From the NCBI RefSeq assembly GCF_019279795.1, contig NC_056745.1, positions 503,623,694 through 503,687,693 on the forward strand: a DNA stretch of 64,000 nucleotides, read 5' to 3'. The DNA comes from Protopterus annectens (lineage: Eukaryota; Chordata; Ceratodontiformes; Protopteridae). The notes below the pieces were generated by a model. The model searched no databases. It worked only from the letters and a program-made list of their open reading frames with translations, and had not been told where the DNA came from. This document shows positions 56,440 to 64,000 of this stretch, piece after piece (within the stretch, counting starts at the first letter, position 1; the number at the start of each line of letters is the position of its first letter). The position numbers and the translations under genes are program-made.

Positions 56440-58023
56440 TACTAATAGGAAGATAGAACTGAAATGTTATGCAGATTGTAACACCAATAATGTGGTTTAT
56501 TGCATTATTTGTTTGACTTTTTATTTAGTTATTTTATTTTATATTTGCTGACCAGGAAAGTCCAACTGGATATATGTCCATTTTCAGTGGAGGCCCGAGG
56601 AGAAAAGCTCCAACAATACAAACAATAAAATTACAATTAAAATTACAATGTAACACTTGGCTTATGAGCTATAGTTGATAATAATATACAGTCAACAACC
56701 TAGTACATTAATAAGGTGCAATTGCACAGTAAGGCTTGGTTTACAGTCTCTGGTAGATAATAACATGCACAGACTAGGGAGGCAAGAATGCTACAGTCTA
56801 TCCTGGATAATATGACATATAGGGTAATTTAGTAGTGTATACAGAACTGTTAAGTGTACCATTGAAAAGAGGAAGAAGTGAAATGTACTAAAGAGTGGTA
56901 GGTAAAAAGAGGCAATGCAAGTAGTAGAGGGTGGATTAAGTAGAGTAGTAAGTAAGGGTAGGGTCAAGGAATAGAGAGAGAGACAGTCTTGAGGGCATAT
57001 AGAGAGATAATGGGTAGTGTCAGGTTGTTGAACTGGGTAGTAGAGGGGTCAATCTGGGTTGGGGAAAGGGCATAGCCAGTGGGAGGTAAGATACCCTTTG
57101 AGGCTTTTTTTTTTTTAATTTGGTTAGTGAGGGTTCTAAGGTGAGGTCGGCAGGAAGTGAGTTCCACATTCTGCCAACATAGTTAGAAAAGAGTGAGTCT
57201 CCAGCTGAGTTATTCAATTTGAGTATTTGAACAAGGTGTTTGTTGGATGATTGGAGTGTCCTGGGATTACTGTAAGAATTAATAAGGTTTTTTAGCCCAG
57301 GCATTTTATCAGGTTGATTGAGGACTTTGTAGGCAACTGTGAGCTGATTATAATGAAGTAAGTTGGGGAATTCTAGCCACCCTAGTTGAATAAGGTTTAG
57401 GCAGTGATGAGTGTGGTATGCAGAGCCAGTAGCAAATCTAGCAATGTGGTTATAACGGCTTAAAAGTTTGCTCAGATCAGATTTATTCAAGTGGGTTAGA
57501 ATAGGAGAGGCATATAGAAGGGTTGAGAGTAGGTGAGTATGGGCGGTGGCAGTCCTTGCTAATGGGGTTAGGAACTGTTTACTTCTGTATAGAGAGCCTA
57601 ATTTTTTATTAATGGTTTTGATGGTTTGGTTGACCTGCATGTCAAATTTGAGCTGGTTGTCTACAACTACCCCTAGGAGTTTGGTATGAGCATCGGGGGA
57701 AATAATGGTGCTGTTGTTACTGTTACTATATAGGTAAAACTAACCACAGTCTAAAAGAGAGGATTCTAGAACATGTGGGTGACATCAAGAAAAATAAGCA
57801 AAATAATACATTAGCTAAACATGTGTCTGAATGTGGCAATGACTGTAAGTTTAAGTTTGTAGTTTTGGAAGTGCTATGTGGTCTTAAGTTTGGTGATATT
57901 GTGAATCTTACAGAATGTGCTGAGTTGAGATGGATTGTCACTTTAAATCCAGATAAGTTTCCAGGTTTGAATGGGCGTGTTTCCATCAAACCTATTCTTA
58001 AGGGTAGGAATGTGTTTTATTGA
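56440..58023 (+). pseudogene. PLE P2 GIY-YIG endonuclease, split by LINE B
   Basis: Before the insertion: KIELKCYADCNTNNVVYCII, then CLTFY ending at Tyr codon 56522-56524. After it: IGKTNHSLKERILEHVG starting at Ile codon 57730-57732. Then come NTLAKHVSECGNDC, FKFVVLEVL, AELRWIVTLNPDKFPGLNGR and a stop at 58021-58023. Joined, this is a canonical VVY...FYIGKT GIY-YIG domain with no other lesion, so the LINE hit an otherwise intact domain. 'tat' is present at both edges. Confidence 0.85.
56525..57726 (-). mobile_element. LINE B copy 3, 5'-truncated, inside the PLE endonuclease
   Basis: The 3' signature is inverted at 56545-56615 ('gaccaggaaagtccaactgg', 'cagtggaggcccgaggag'), followed by 3' UTR. 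The C-terminal RT region (57640-57020) has KLGSLYRSKQFLTPLART, LLSTLLYASPILTHLNKS, RFATGSAYHTHHCLNLIQLG and RMWNSLPADLTLEPSLTKLK. It is truncated before the RT catalytic core. Confidence 0.88.
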
Positions 58024-58123
58024 GGTTTAATAGGTGGTTTTATGAATGAAGCTGTTGTGTGATGTTATAGCTTGCTATCATTGGTAGTTCTTTGTTTTAA
58101 ATATGGTTTACTTTTTATGTTTT

Positions 58124-58167
58124 AAAGTCTAACGAAGCTGCAGTTTGCTGTGAAAGCGCTTACTTCT
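58124..58167 (+). ncRNA. Hammerhead ribozyme motif, core mutated (P2 downstream pLTR)
   Basis: Helix I aagt/actt is perfect (58125-58128 with 58162-58165). The core is CTAACGA, i.e. G5 to A in CUGANGA. Helix II agctgca-gtt-tgctgt, GAAA (58152-58155), helix III palindrome AGCGCT (58155-58160), H17 = T (58161). G5 is normally essential. Predicted cleavage is after 58161. Confidence 0.65.
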
Positions 58168-58211
58168 GTTCAATAAATTACTGTTTTATTTTTTCTAATT
58201 CCTACAGCCGT

Positions 58212-58300
58212 AGAGAGACATGACTGAGCTTACTTCTGTTCAATAAATTACTGTTTTATTTTTTCTAATTCCTACAGCCGAAGAGAGACATGACTGAGCT
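58212..58300 (+). mobile_element. 50-bp PLE micro-insertion with 19-bp target duplication
   Basis: agagagacatgactgagct occurs at 58212-58230 and 58282-58300. Between them, 58231-58280 is identical to 61921-61970 (tacttctgttc...cctacagccg), the last 50 bp of the P2 tail. The target is LINE A ORF1, intact at 62634-62655. The insert begins at the H17 position of the hammerhead, one base before the predicted cleavage site. Confidence 0.85.
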
Positions 58301-58366
58301 ATCAGATTATGTGTCCCAGGCAGGCATGTCCCTAGCTCTAAGCAGCATTCAACCTTCACGCAGAAA
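58281..58366 (+). mobile_element. LINE A ORF1 fragment
   Basis: Encodes RDMTELSDYVSQAGMSLALSS, nearly identical to 62635-62710. It departs after 'caaccttcacgcag'. Confidence 0.85.
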
Positions 58367-58717
58367 GTAGTCAAAGAACTAAGCCAACAAGAGAATAGAG
58401 TGCAAGTAGGGATACAGAGAATAGGCAAGAGGGGGTTGGAATTTACTGGAGAAAACTGGAAAAGACACCAAGATATTGGGAACAAATAACTAGAGAGGAA
58501 AACCTAATAGAATGAGAAGAGGCCAACAAGACATTTGGATTGCCTTCCTGACCTGGGATTAATATCAGAATATAGGCAACGATAAAGGAATAGGGGAATC
58601 CTAAGTGAAAGACCTGCTCTGATAGAGTTTTTAGTTGAATCTGGAACAGAAGCTGTTGTTAAAAAAGGGATAATTAGTAGATCATTTAAAATATTGCCCA
58701 ATAACTATAACAGTCTA
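58367..58717. other. No recognised element
   Basis: A-rich plus strand ('caagagaatagag', 'gagaaaactggaaaagacacc') with short open pieces such as RPALIEFLVESGTEAVV. It could be a decayed LINE coding region, but I cannot name it. Confidence 0.35.
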
Positions 58718-59165
58718 CTTATTTATTTATTTATTTGCCATCTTTTTACCAGGAAAGTCCAACTGGGTCATGAGGTACCCTTTTTCAGTGGCGGCCTAGG
58801 GAAAAAAGCTCAAGATGCATATGGTTAACAGAATATGTAATTAGACAGACATAAAAAAGTCATAACATTCAAGCATAAATATGAAAACAACACGTAAGTT
58901 TGTCAGAATGTGAACTTAACAGACATAAAAGTCATAACATTCAAGCACAAAATTTGAAAAACTACACAGTTTGTCAGAATAATAACTCAACGGACATAAC
59001 AAAGTCATAATATTCAAGCATAAATTATATGGAAAACCTGATAATAGGAAGATGCATCATTATTTACATAATAGATGATTATCATAACAATTATTAATAT
59101 TCTAGAGGTCATGAAATGGGTAACAGATTACATTTGTGAAGGTTTAGGATAGTAAAAGCTGGGGT

Positions 59166-59300
59166 TGAGAGGGTGGCCTAATGGTTAAGGTGTTTGCCTT
59201 ACAAACACAAGGTGCAGGGTTTGAATCTCACAAAGGATAACTGGCTAGGCTTAAAATGGCTCGCAAGGGCAGTTAGCTTAGTACTAACCTATGAACCTAC
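59166..59300 (+). mobile_element. tRNA-derived SINE with LINE A-type tail, copy 4
   Basis: Best-preserved head: A box tggcctaatgg (59174-59184), anticodon-like arm tgttt-gccttac-aaaca (five perfect pairs, seven-base loop), B box gggtttgaatc (59217-59227). Tail 'ggctaggcttaaaatggct', 'agggcagttagcttagtac', 'aacctatgaacctac'. Inserted in the LINE B 3' UTR. Confidence 0.87.
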
Positions 59301-60075
59301 AAGTAGAGAAGGGTAGGGTGTGATACAGGGGATAGTAGGAATAGATGTGGAAAAGATATGAGCCTAACCCAGGGGAGTATGTGTTAAAGAAGGGAGGGTA
59401 GGATAAGTTACTAGCAGGGACAGACAACACAGAGGTAGAAAAAGGTATAAGTGTACCTCAGCCTAGGCTCATGCAGGAGCAAATCCAAGCTTTGTTGAAG
59501 TACTCTTTTATAGAGGTTTTGAAGGAGTGCATGTTAGTAGCAGTTTTGATAGTTAAAGGAAGGGAGTTCCATAGTTTTGCCAGAGAGCAGGAGTAAAGGC
59601 TTATGTCTGGGATTTTGTTAGGTTTGTAAGTTGTAAGAAGATGTTTGTCTTAAGATGTGAGATGTTTGTTAGGGCTATTAAAAGTTGGTAATGGGCTAAG
59701 AGCAGGAGAAGCTAGTGAGTTGTGTATGATTTTGCATATCGTAGTAAGCTATATATATTGGATATGGAGGGGGAGTTCAAGCCATCTTAGGGAATGTAGG
59801 GCTTTACAATGATGAGTTAGAGGGGTTGTGTTTATGGCAAATTTGGCAATTTTGTTATAGCAGCTTTCTATTTTTTTCTTAGGGAGGTCTAAAATTTAGT
59901 TATAATTGGGGCCCCATATAACAGTGAGGGCAAGAGGTAGATTTTGGTAGGGGTAATTTTGACAGCTGCTGTGAGAAAGATTTTATTCCTGTATAGCATG
60001 TCTAGTTTTTGGTCAGTTTTTTTATACTGTTTTGTATGTGTAGGTCAAACTTGAGATTATTTTCAATTGTGACAC

Positions 60076-60829
60076 CTAGTAGTTTGGTCTGCTGAACCAA
60101 TTCAATTTGAGTATTGTTGGCTGAAAAGATATTGAAGTTTGTCTTTTTGGAGCTATGGGGTTTTGGGTGAAGCAAAGGAACTTTATTTTGGGGTTCAGTA
60201 TGAGTTCAGCATTGGAGAGCCATGTTTCTATGGAAGAGAAAGCTTGTTGTGTTATGTGTTGCAGGTGAGTTAATGTGTGTGATATATTGATGATAGTGGA
60301 GTCATCTTCATATTTGATTAGAGTGCCTTCACAGGAGGATGTATGTAAGTTATTGATGAAGATATTAAATAGTAATGGGCCAAGAATGGATCCCTGAGGT
60401 ACACCTGTGGGGATGATGTGATATGGGGAGATAGAGCCCTGCCTTTTTACTGCTTGCTGCTTGTCAGCTAAGTAGCTAGAAAACCAATGAAGTGAGGAAG
60501 AGGATAGACCAATGCTGGAAAGTTCTTTAAGGAGTTTGGGGTGAGGTACCATGTCAGATGCTTTTGACAAATCTAGAAATGCTGCAGTTTGCCAGTGTCA
60601 AGGGCTTTGTTGACAGAATCCATGAAAGATAATAAGGCTGTTGAGGTACTGTGTGCAGGTCTAAAGCCATGTTGAGTGTGGGAAAGTTGTGTGTAAGATG
60701 GTGGAGAAGTTGTAGGTGCATATGTTTTTCTAGAATCTTGGGGGGGGACAAGATTGCAATAGGATGAAAATTTGTGATGTCAGTTGAGTTGCCTCCCTTA
60801 TGTAAGTGATAACATGTGATCTTTTCCAT
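60076..60829 (-). pseudogene. LINE B copy 4 RT remnant
   Basis: The first frame has HLHKGGNSTDITNFHPIAILS (NFRPI with R to H) and KILEKHMHLQLLHHL, ending at FVKSI. It overlaps the second frame by a shift at about 60560: KASDMVPHPKLLKEL (block A, KAFD has become KASD), GVPQGSILGPLLFN (block B) and IKYEDDSTII (YVDD equivalent, YEDD). ETWLSNAELILNPK follows. Inactive. Confidence 0.82.
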
Positions 60830-61146
60830 AGGTTAGGGACATGTGATTCAGGTATGGATCTATTAATTAAGATGCTAACGGAATGCTATTCCTCTGTGGC
60901 AAGCATTAGGTATTCTGGTAGGAGGCTGTCTGCTGAGGTTGAGCAAGGTTTCAGTTTTTGTAGTAGGTTTTATTTGAGATAAAGGGATGGGTAAAAAGTA
61001 AGCTGTGGGTGGTATGGTTTAGTTATTTTTTTATTCTTTTGTTCGCTGAGGGGCTACAGAGTTAAGAATACTTAGGAAGGTGCAGTTGAAATGTTCAACT
61101 GCATTATTAAGGGAATGTCTTTTTAAGATGTACCAGTATATAGCTT

Positions 61147-61611
61147 TCATTGATTCATTAAATACCTCTTTGGTGAATTTTTGTAGGCTGTGTATAGTTT
61201 TGAACTTGTGTTGCTTTGTGTGTTGAGTGATATTCCTGTGAGTATAGCTGGTAGGTGGTCACTTAAGGAGTTGGGGAGTGTGCCTGAGGATGTAAAGTTA
61301 GAAGGGTTCGAGCCTAGTATCCAGTCCAGGGTGGAGTGTTGGATGTTATTTTTGCTATATCTGGTAGGAGTATTTATAAGCTGAGTAAAGCCACAGATGT
61401 GTACACTGCTTGTTGGGTGGTGTGTGGTTAGTGTCTGCCAGTCATTATTAACATCCCCTAGGATAATGGTTTTGTTTGATATTGTTTCAGATATCCAGGC
61501 TAGAATATTTTCTAGAATGGAAATGTTTTGCCCATGAGGGATGTATAAAACAACTATGTAGGTGTTCCTAGATGAGTTCAGTTTTAGAAATGTTATAAGA
61601 ATTTCGGCTTT
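61147..61611 (-). pseudogene. LINE B copy 4 endonuclease remnant
   Basis: Reads KAEILITFLKLNSSRNTYIVVLYIP, TIILGDVNNDWQTLTTHH (catalytic GDVN), GFTQLINTPTRY, STLDWILGSNP and NSLSDHLPAILTG (SDH). The segment continuing upstream into 61749 is antisense PLE sequence read through by chance and is not part of this protein. Confidence 0.82.
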
Positions 61612-62006
61612 GGAGTTTGTAGTTTTGGAAGTGCTATGTGGTCTTAAGTTTGGTGATATTGTGAATCTTACAGAATGTGCTGAGTTGAGATGGATTGTCA
61701 CTTTAAATCCAGATAAGTTTCCAGGTTTGAATGGGCGTGTTTCCATCAAACCTATTCTTAAGGGTAGGAATGTGTTTTATTGAGGTTTAGTAGGTGGTTT
61801 TATGAATGAAGCTGTTGTGTGATGTTATAGCTTGCTATCATTGGTAGTTCTTTGTTTTAAATATGGTTTACTTTTTATGTTTTAAAGTCTAACGAAGCTG
61901 CAGTTTGCTGTGAAAGCGCTTACTTCTGTTCAATAAATTACTGTTTTATTTTTTCTAATTCCTACAGCCGTGTTGGTCATGTTGTACTTATTATTTTACT
62001 ACAGTA
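61612..62006 (+). mobile_element. PLE P2-type tail, second copy, extending into the next unit
   Basis: From 61614 to 61970 it matches 57854-58210 with a single visible difference (a/g at 61790). It encodes the last 56 or so residues of the GIY-YIG protein (VLEVLCGLKFGDIV...GRNVFY). It then continues 'tgttggtcatgttgtacttatt', which is the start of the P2 coding unit (compare 55869-55900). It therefore represents a tail-to-head junction, followed by LINE A ORF1. Confidence 0.85.
61884..61928 (+). ncRNA. Hammerhead ribozyme motif, core mutated (P2 second tail)
   Basis: Identical to 58124-58167: aagt/actt helix I, CTAACGA core (G5 to A), GAAA, AGCGCT helix III. Confidence 0.65.
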
Positions 62007-64000
62007 TATACCTGCTATAATGGACAGACAGTTCCCACCATTTATCCAGCCAGTCTGATTGACATGGGCATCATGAGGCAATGTAGCAATTGCCTTATGT
62101 ATACTGATAGCCAGTTACTACTAAAACAAACAAATATGTGAGAGATGTATCTATACTATGAATTTAGAATCAGTTCTCTCATATAGCAATAAACCAGATA
62201 TCAAACAGGGTGTCAGCACGCACACTTCACCTCTTGCACATAACAAGCTCACAACATATAAACCCACATACATGGAGGTAATCGCTAGAAGCCTACCAAA
62301 ACATCAGAGACCTCCCAAGGACAAACCTACAGCACACACTGCAAACCCAACAGAATCCACTACACATAATAATACACACAACAGTGTCTCAGCCAATAAT
62401 CTCCTAAGGGAAAACACCTCAAAACCAAATGTTTTGGTTGTAGGCCACTCCATAGTGAGACACACAGATGTCCCCCTCACCAGGCTGGACAAGGAGAATG
62501 TCACGGTCAGCTGCCTGTCAGTTGCTAGGATCCATCAGATCATGTATGCACTCAACAACAAGTACGATCATAACTCTGTCGTAGTCCATGTTGGAGTGAA
62601 TGACTTCAGATCTACCTCACTAGACTATATGAAGAGAGACATGACTGAGCTATCAGATTATGTGTCCCAGGCAGGCATGTCCCTAGCTCTAATCAGCATT
62701 CAACCTTCACACAGGATGATGCCTCAATATAAACAAAAAATGATTGACTTCAATAATTGGCTTAGCTTCTGGTGTCAGTCCAGGGGGTTCCGGTATCTAT
62801 CAGTTTGGGAAGACAAGGTCGACAGACCATACTGCTTTGCCAGAGATAGTCTTCACCTGTCACCTTTTGGCTTTTGGTTACTGACAAAGGTACTTGCCTC
62901 CTCCATAGTGCATTTTTTAGGCAATGTCATAGCAACAAAATTCCCCAATGTAAAAAAATCCACTAGAGACAAACTCACGGTTATGCTGCTTAATGCTAGG
63001 GGTCTAAATCAAAAACTGCACTCACTGGAAACACTCCTTACTTTGGAAGATGCCGATGTCTGTGCAGTCACAGAGACATGGTTCAAGGCTGCAGAGAAGA
63101 CCCCAGCAATGCAAGGCTACAATGCCTTCCATACATTCAGACCTCAAAATAAGTGTGAAGGAACCAAAGGCGGAGGTGTATCCATCTTCGTTAAAGACAA
63201 ATACACCTCATGACTGGTCAAACAGTACAACTCTCTAGACTTACTCCAAGTCCAACTAACTATAGCTAAAACCCCCTTCCATATCATTGTTAGCTACAGG
63301 TTTCCCACCATGAACCACAAGAACCACTCTGCCTAACTGGATGTACTTGAGTCACTCACTATACAGCCAAACACCTTGGTCATGGGTGATTTCAACTATC
63401 CTTCAATTGAGAGTCATATATGAGCACAAACACACTCACCCTAAGGTTCCTGGACTTTGTTAATACAAATGCTCTGGAACAGATAGTCTGCACCTCCACA
63501 AGGAGCTCGAATGTCCTAGATGTAGTACTCACCGACTTAGGGAGAGCACTAGCCCCTGTGTGTTGCCCTCCTTGGTAAGGTTTGATCATAAATCAGTCTC
63601 ATTCAAAGTAACGATCATACCTGACCCCCCCAAGTGCAAAAAGGATGAAAAATTTCTTAAAAGCCAACTATAGCTTTCTAAGCAATGGCATAAATAGTTT
63701 CAAATCCCCTGCCACCACTGTCAAAAATGACTCCTATACAAAGCTGTACACAAATGCCCTGTATATACACCTAGACAAATGTATAGACTCGGCTGTACCT
63801 GAATAGATCAAAACAAGGTCATCATGAAAAAACAAGCCACCGTGGTGGACATCAAGCATAAACAGATTATACAAAAAGAGGAAAACACTAATGTTTACGA
63901 ACAAGAGGGAAATGACAGAGGAAGGACACCCTCCACAGCTTGAACAAGCAAATTAGATATCTTGTATGGTACACAATAATATTAAGGAAGTTTTGGAAAG
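62007..64000 (+). mobile_element. LINE A copy 5 (CR1-like), cut by window end
   Basis: Starts at the ORF1 5' end just after the PLE junction. It covers ORF1 and the endonuclease half of ORF2, and leaves the window in the post-endonuclease linker. Endonuclease frames after 63213 are broken but traceable (VMGDFNYPSIES, RFLDFVNTNALEQIVCTSTR). Confidence 0.9.
62020..63213 (+). pseudogene. LINE A copy 5 ORF1 esterase read through into ORF2 endonuclease
   Basis: The N-terminus MDRQFPPFIQP and the MRQCSNCLMYTD finger lie in shifted frames up to about 62157. From 62158 one frame runs 351 codons through the esterase: VVGHSIVRHTD (the GDS block is GHS, Asp replaced by His), VHVGVNDFR and DSLHLSPFG. 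It then continues without a stop into endonuclease: MLLNARGLNQKLHSLETLL, AVTETWFKAA, GGGVSIFVKD, ending at a TGA at 63211-63213. In copy 3 a stop separates the two ORFs, so this fusion is a property of this copy. Confidence 0.8.

Larger units (their letters stand above)
55722..58210 (+). mobile_element. Penelope-like element P2, internally deleted, with LINE B inserted
   Basis: The upstream pLTR segment (55722-55866, 'ttatagcttgttatcattgg' to 'cctacag') matches the downstream one (58060-58210). Between them are the PLE N-terminal region (to about 56370) and the Cys-rich linker joined directly to it, with the whole RT missing. The GIY-YIG domain follows, split by a LINE B insertion (56525-57726). 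Both pLTRs carry hammerhead motifs. Removing the LINE gives a compact PLE lacking RT, so it may have been a non-autonomous deletion derivative. Confidence 0.82.
58718..61611 (-). mobile_element. LINE B copy 4, 5'-truncated in the endonuclease
   Basis: Minus strand: endonuclease remnant (61611-61147), RT (60829-60076), C-terminus in broken frames (to about 59510), 3' UTR with a SINE inserted (59166-59300), inverted 3' signature (58750-58815) and terminal (ttta)n. Its 5' end abuts PLE sequence at 61612. Confidence 0.88.

Noticed and set aside
61612-61749. Apparent protein continuing from the LINE B endonuclease upstream (and the similar frame at 57726-57989)
   Set aside because: This part is the antisense of the PLE GIY-YIG C-terminus; the frames join by chance at the element boundary.

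Overview
This window looks like non-coding DNA from a large, AT-rich, repeat-rich vertebrate genome, probably a fish-like or other non-amniote lineage. The reasons are V-SINE-type SINEs, CR1/L2-group LINEs, Penelope-like elements with GIY-YIG endonucleases, and very long (AT)n and (GT)n microsatellites. I find no host exon, rRNA, tRNA gene, CRISPR array or bacterial-style operon that I can defend. Nearly every long reading frame is a retroelement remnant, a microsatellite artefact, or the antisense of a retroelement.

Main families. LINE A is CR1-like: its ORF1 has a CxxC...CxxC finger plus an SGNH esterase, its ORF2 has an APE endonuclease plus RT, and its 3' end carries (tatgaacc)n-type repeats. 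Copies lie at 1-1555 (+), 2737-5925 (+), 11700-14952 (-), 47370-51535 (+) and 62007-64000 (+), with fragments at 32345-32590 and 58281-58366. LINE B is a second Jockey-superfamily LINE, at 9392-11311 (+), 26421-29670 (-), 56525-57726 (-) and 58718-61611 (-), plus 3' stubs. LINE C/D (30960-35830) and a Tx1/L1-like remnant (51870-52990) are older. Penelope-like elements (PLEs) lie at 39660-44590 (complete, with flanking direct repeats), 55722-58210, 61612-62006, and 11315-11699 continuing at 14953-15200. PLE-tail insertions lie at 34002-35219 and 48827-49110. There are two SINE types: V-SINE-like elements (1651, 41137, 53516) and a tRNA-headed SINE whose tail is borrowed from LINE A (22242, 24129, 52443, 59166). 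A 966-bp DNA transposon with an 8-bp target duplication sits at 7277-8242.

Layout. 1-6 kb holds LINE A, SINE and microsatellites. 6-9.4 kb is sparse, with the DNA transposon. 9.4-15.2 kb is a nest of LINE B, then a PLE, with LINE A inside the PLE. 15.2-26.4 kb is mostly unrecognised sequence with microsatellites, SINEs and an undescribed dispersed repeat. 26.4-35.8 kb is decayed LINEs. 35.8-39.6 kb is unrecognised. 39.6-44.6 kb is the complete PLE. 45.8-55 kb is LINE A with possible 5' repeats, SINEs and a foldback element. 55.7-64 kb is a mosaic of PLE, LINE B and LINE A.

The most interesting system is a set of hammerhead-ribozyme-like motifs at the same place in every PLE tail (eight sites). 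Two have an intact CTGATGA...GAAA core. Most have a short palindromic helix III, as expected for ribozymes active as dimers. At 58231-58280 a 50-bp PLE piece, flanked by a 19-bp target duplication, starts within one nucleotide of the predicted self-cleavage site. It looks like the genomic footprint of a ribozyme-processed RNA. The LINE A/SINE tail sharing is a second, independent RNA-parasite partnership in the same window.
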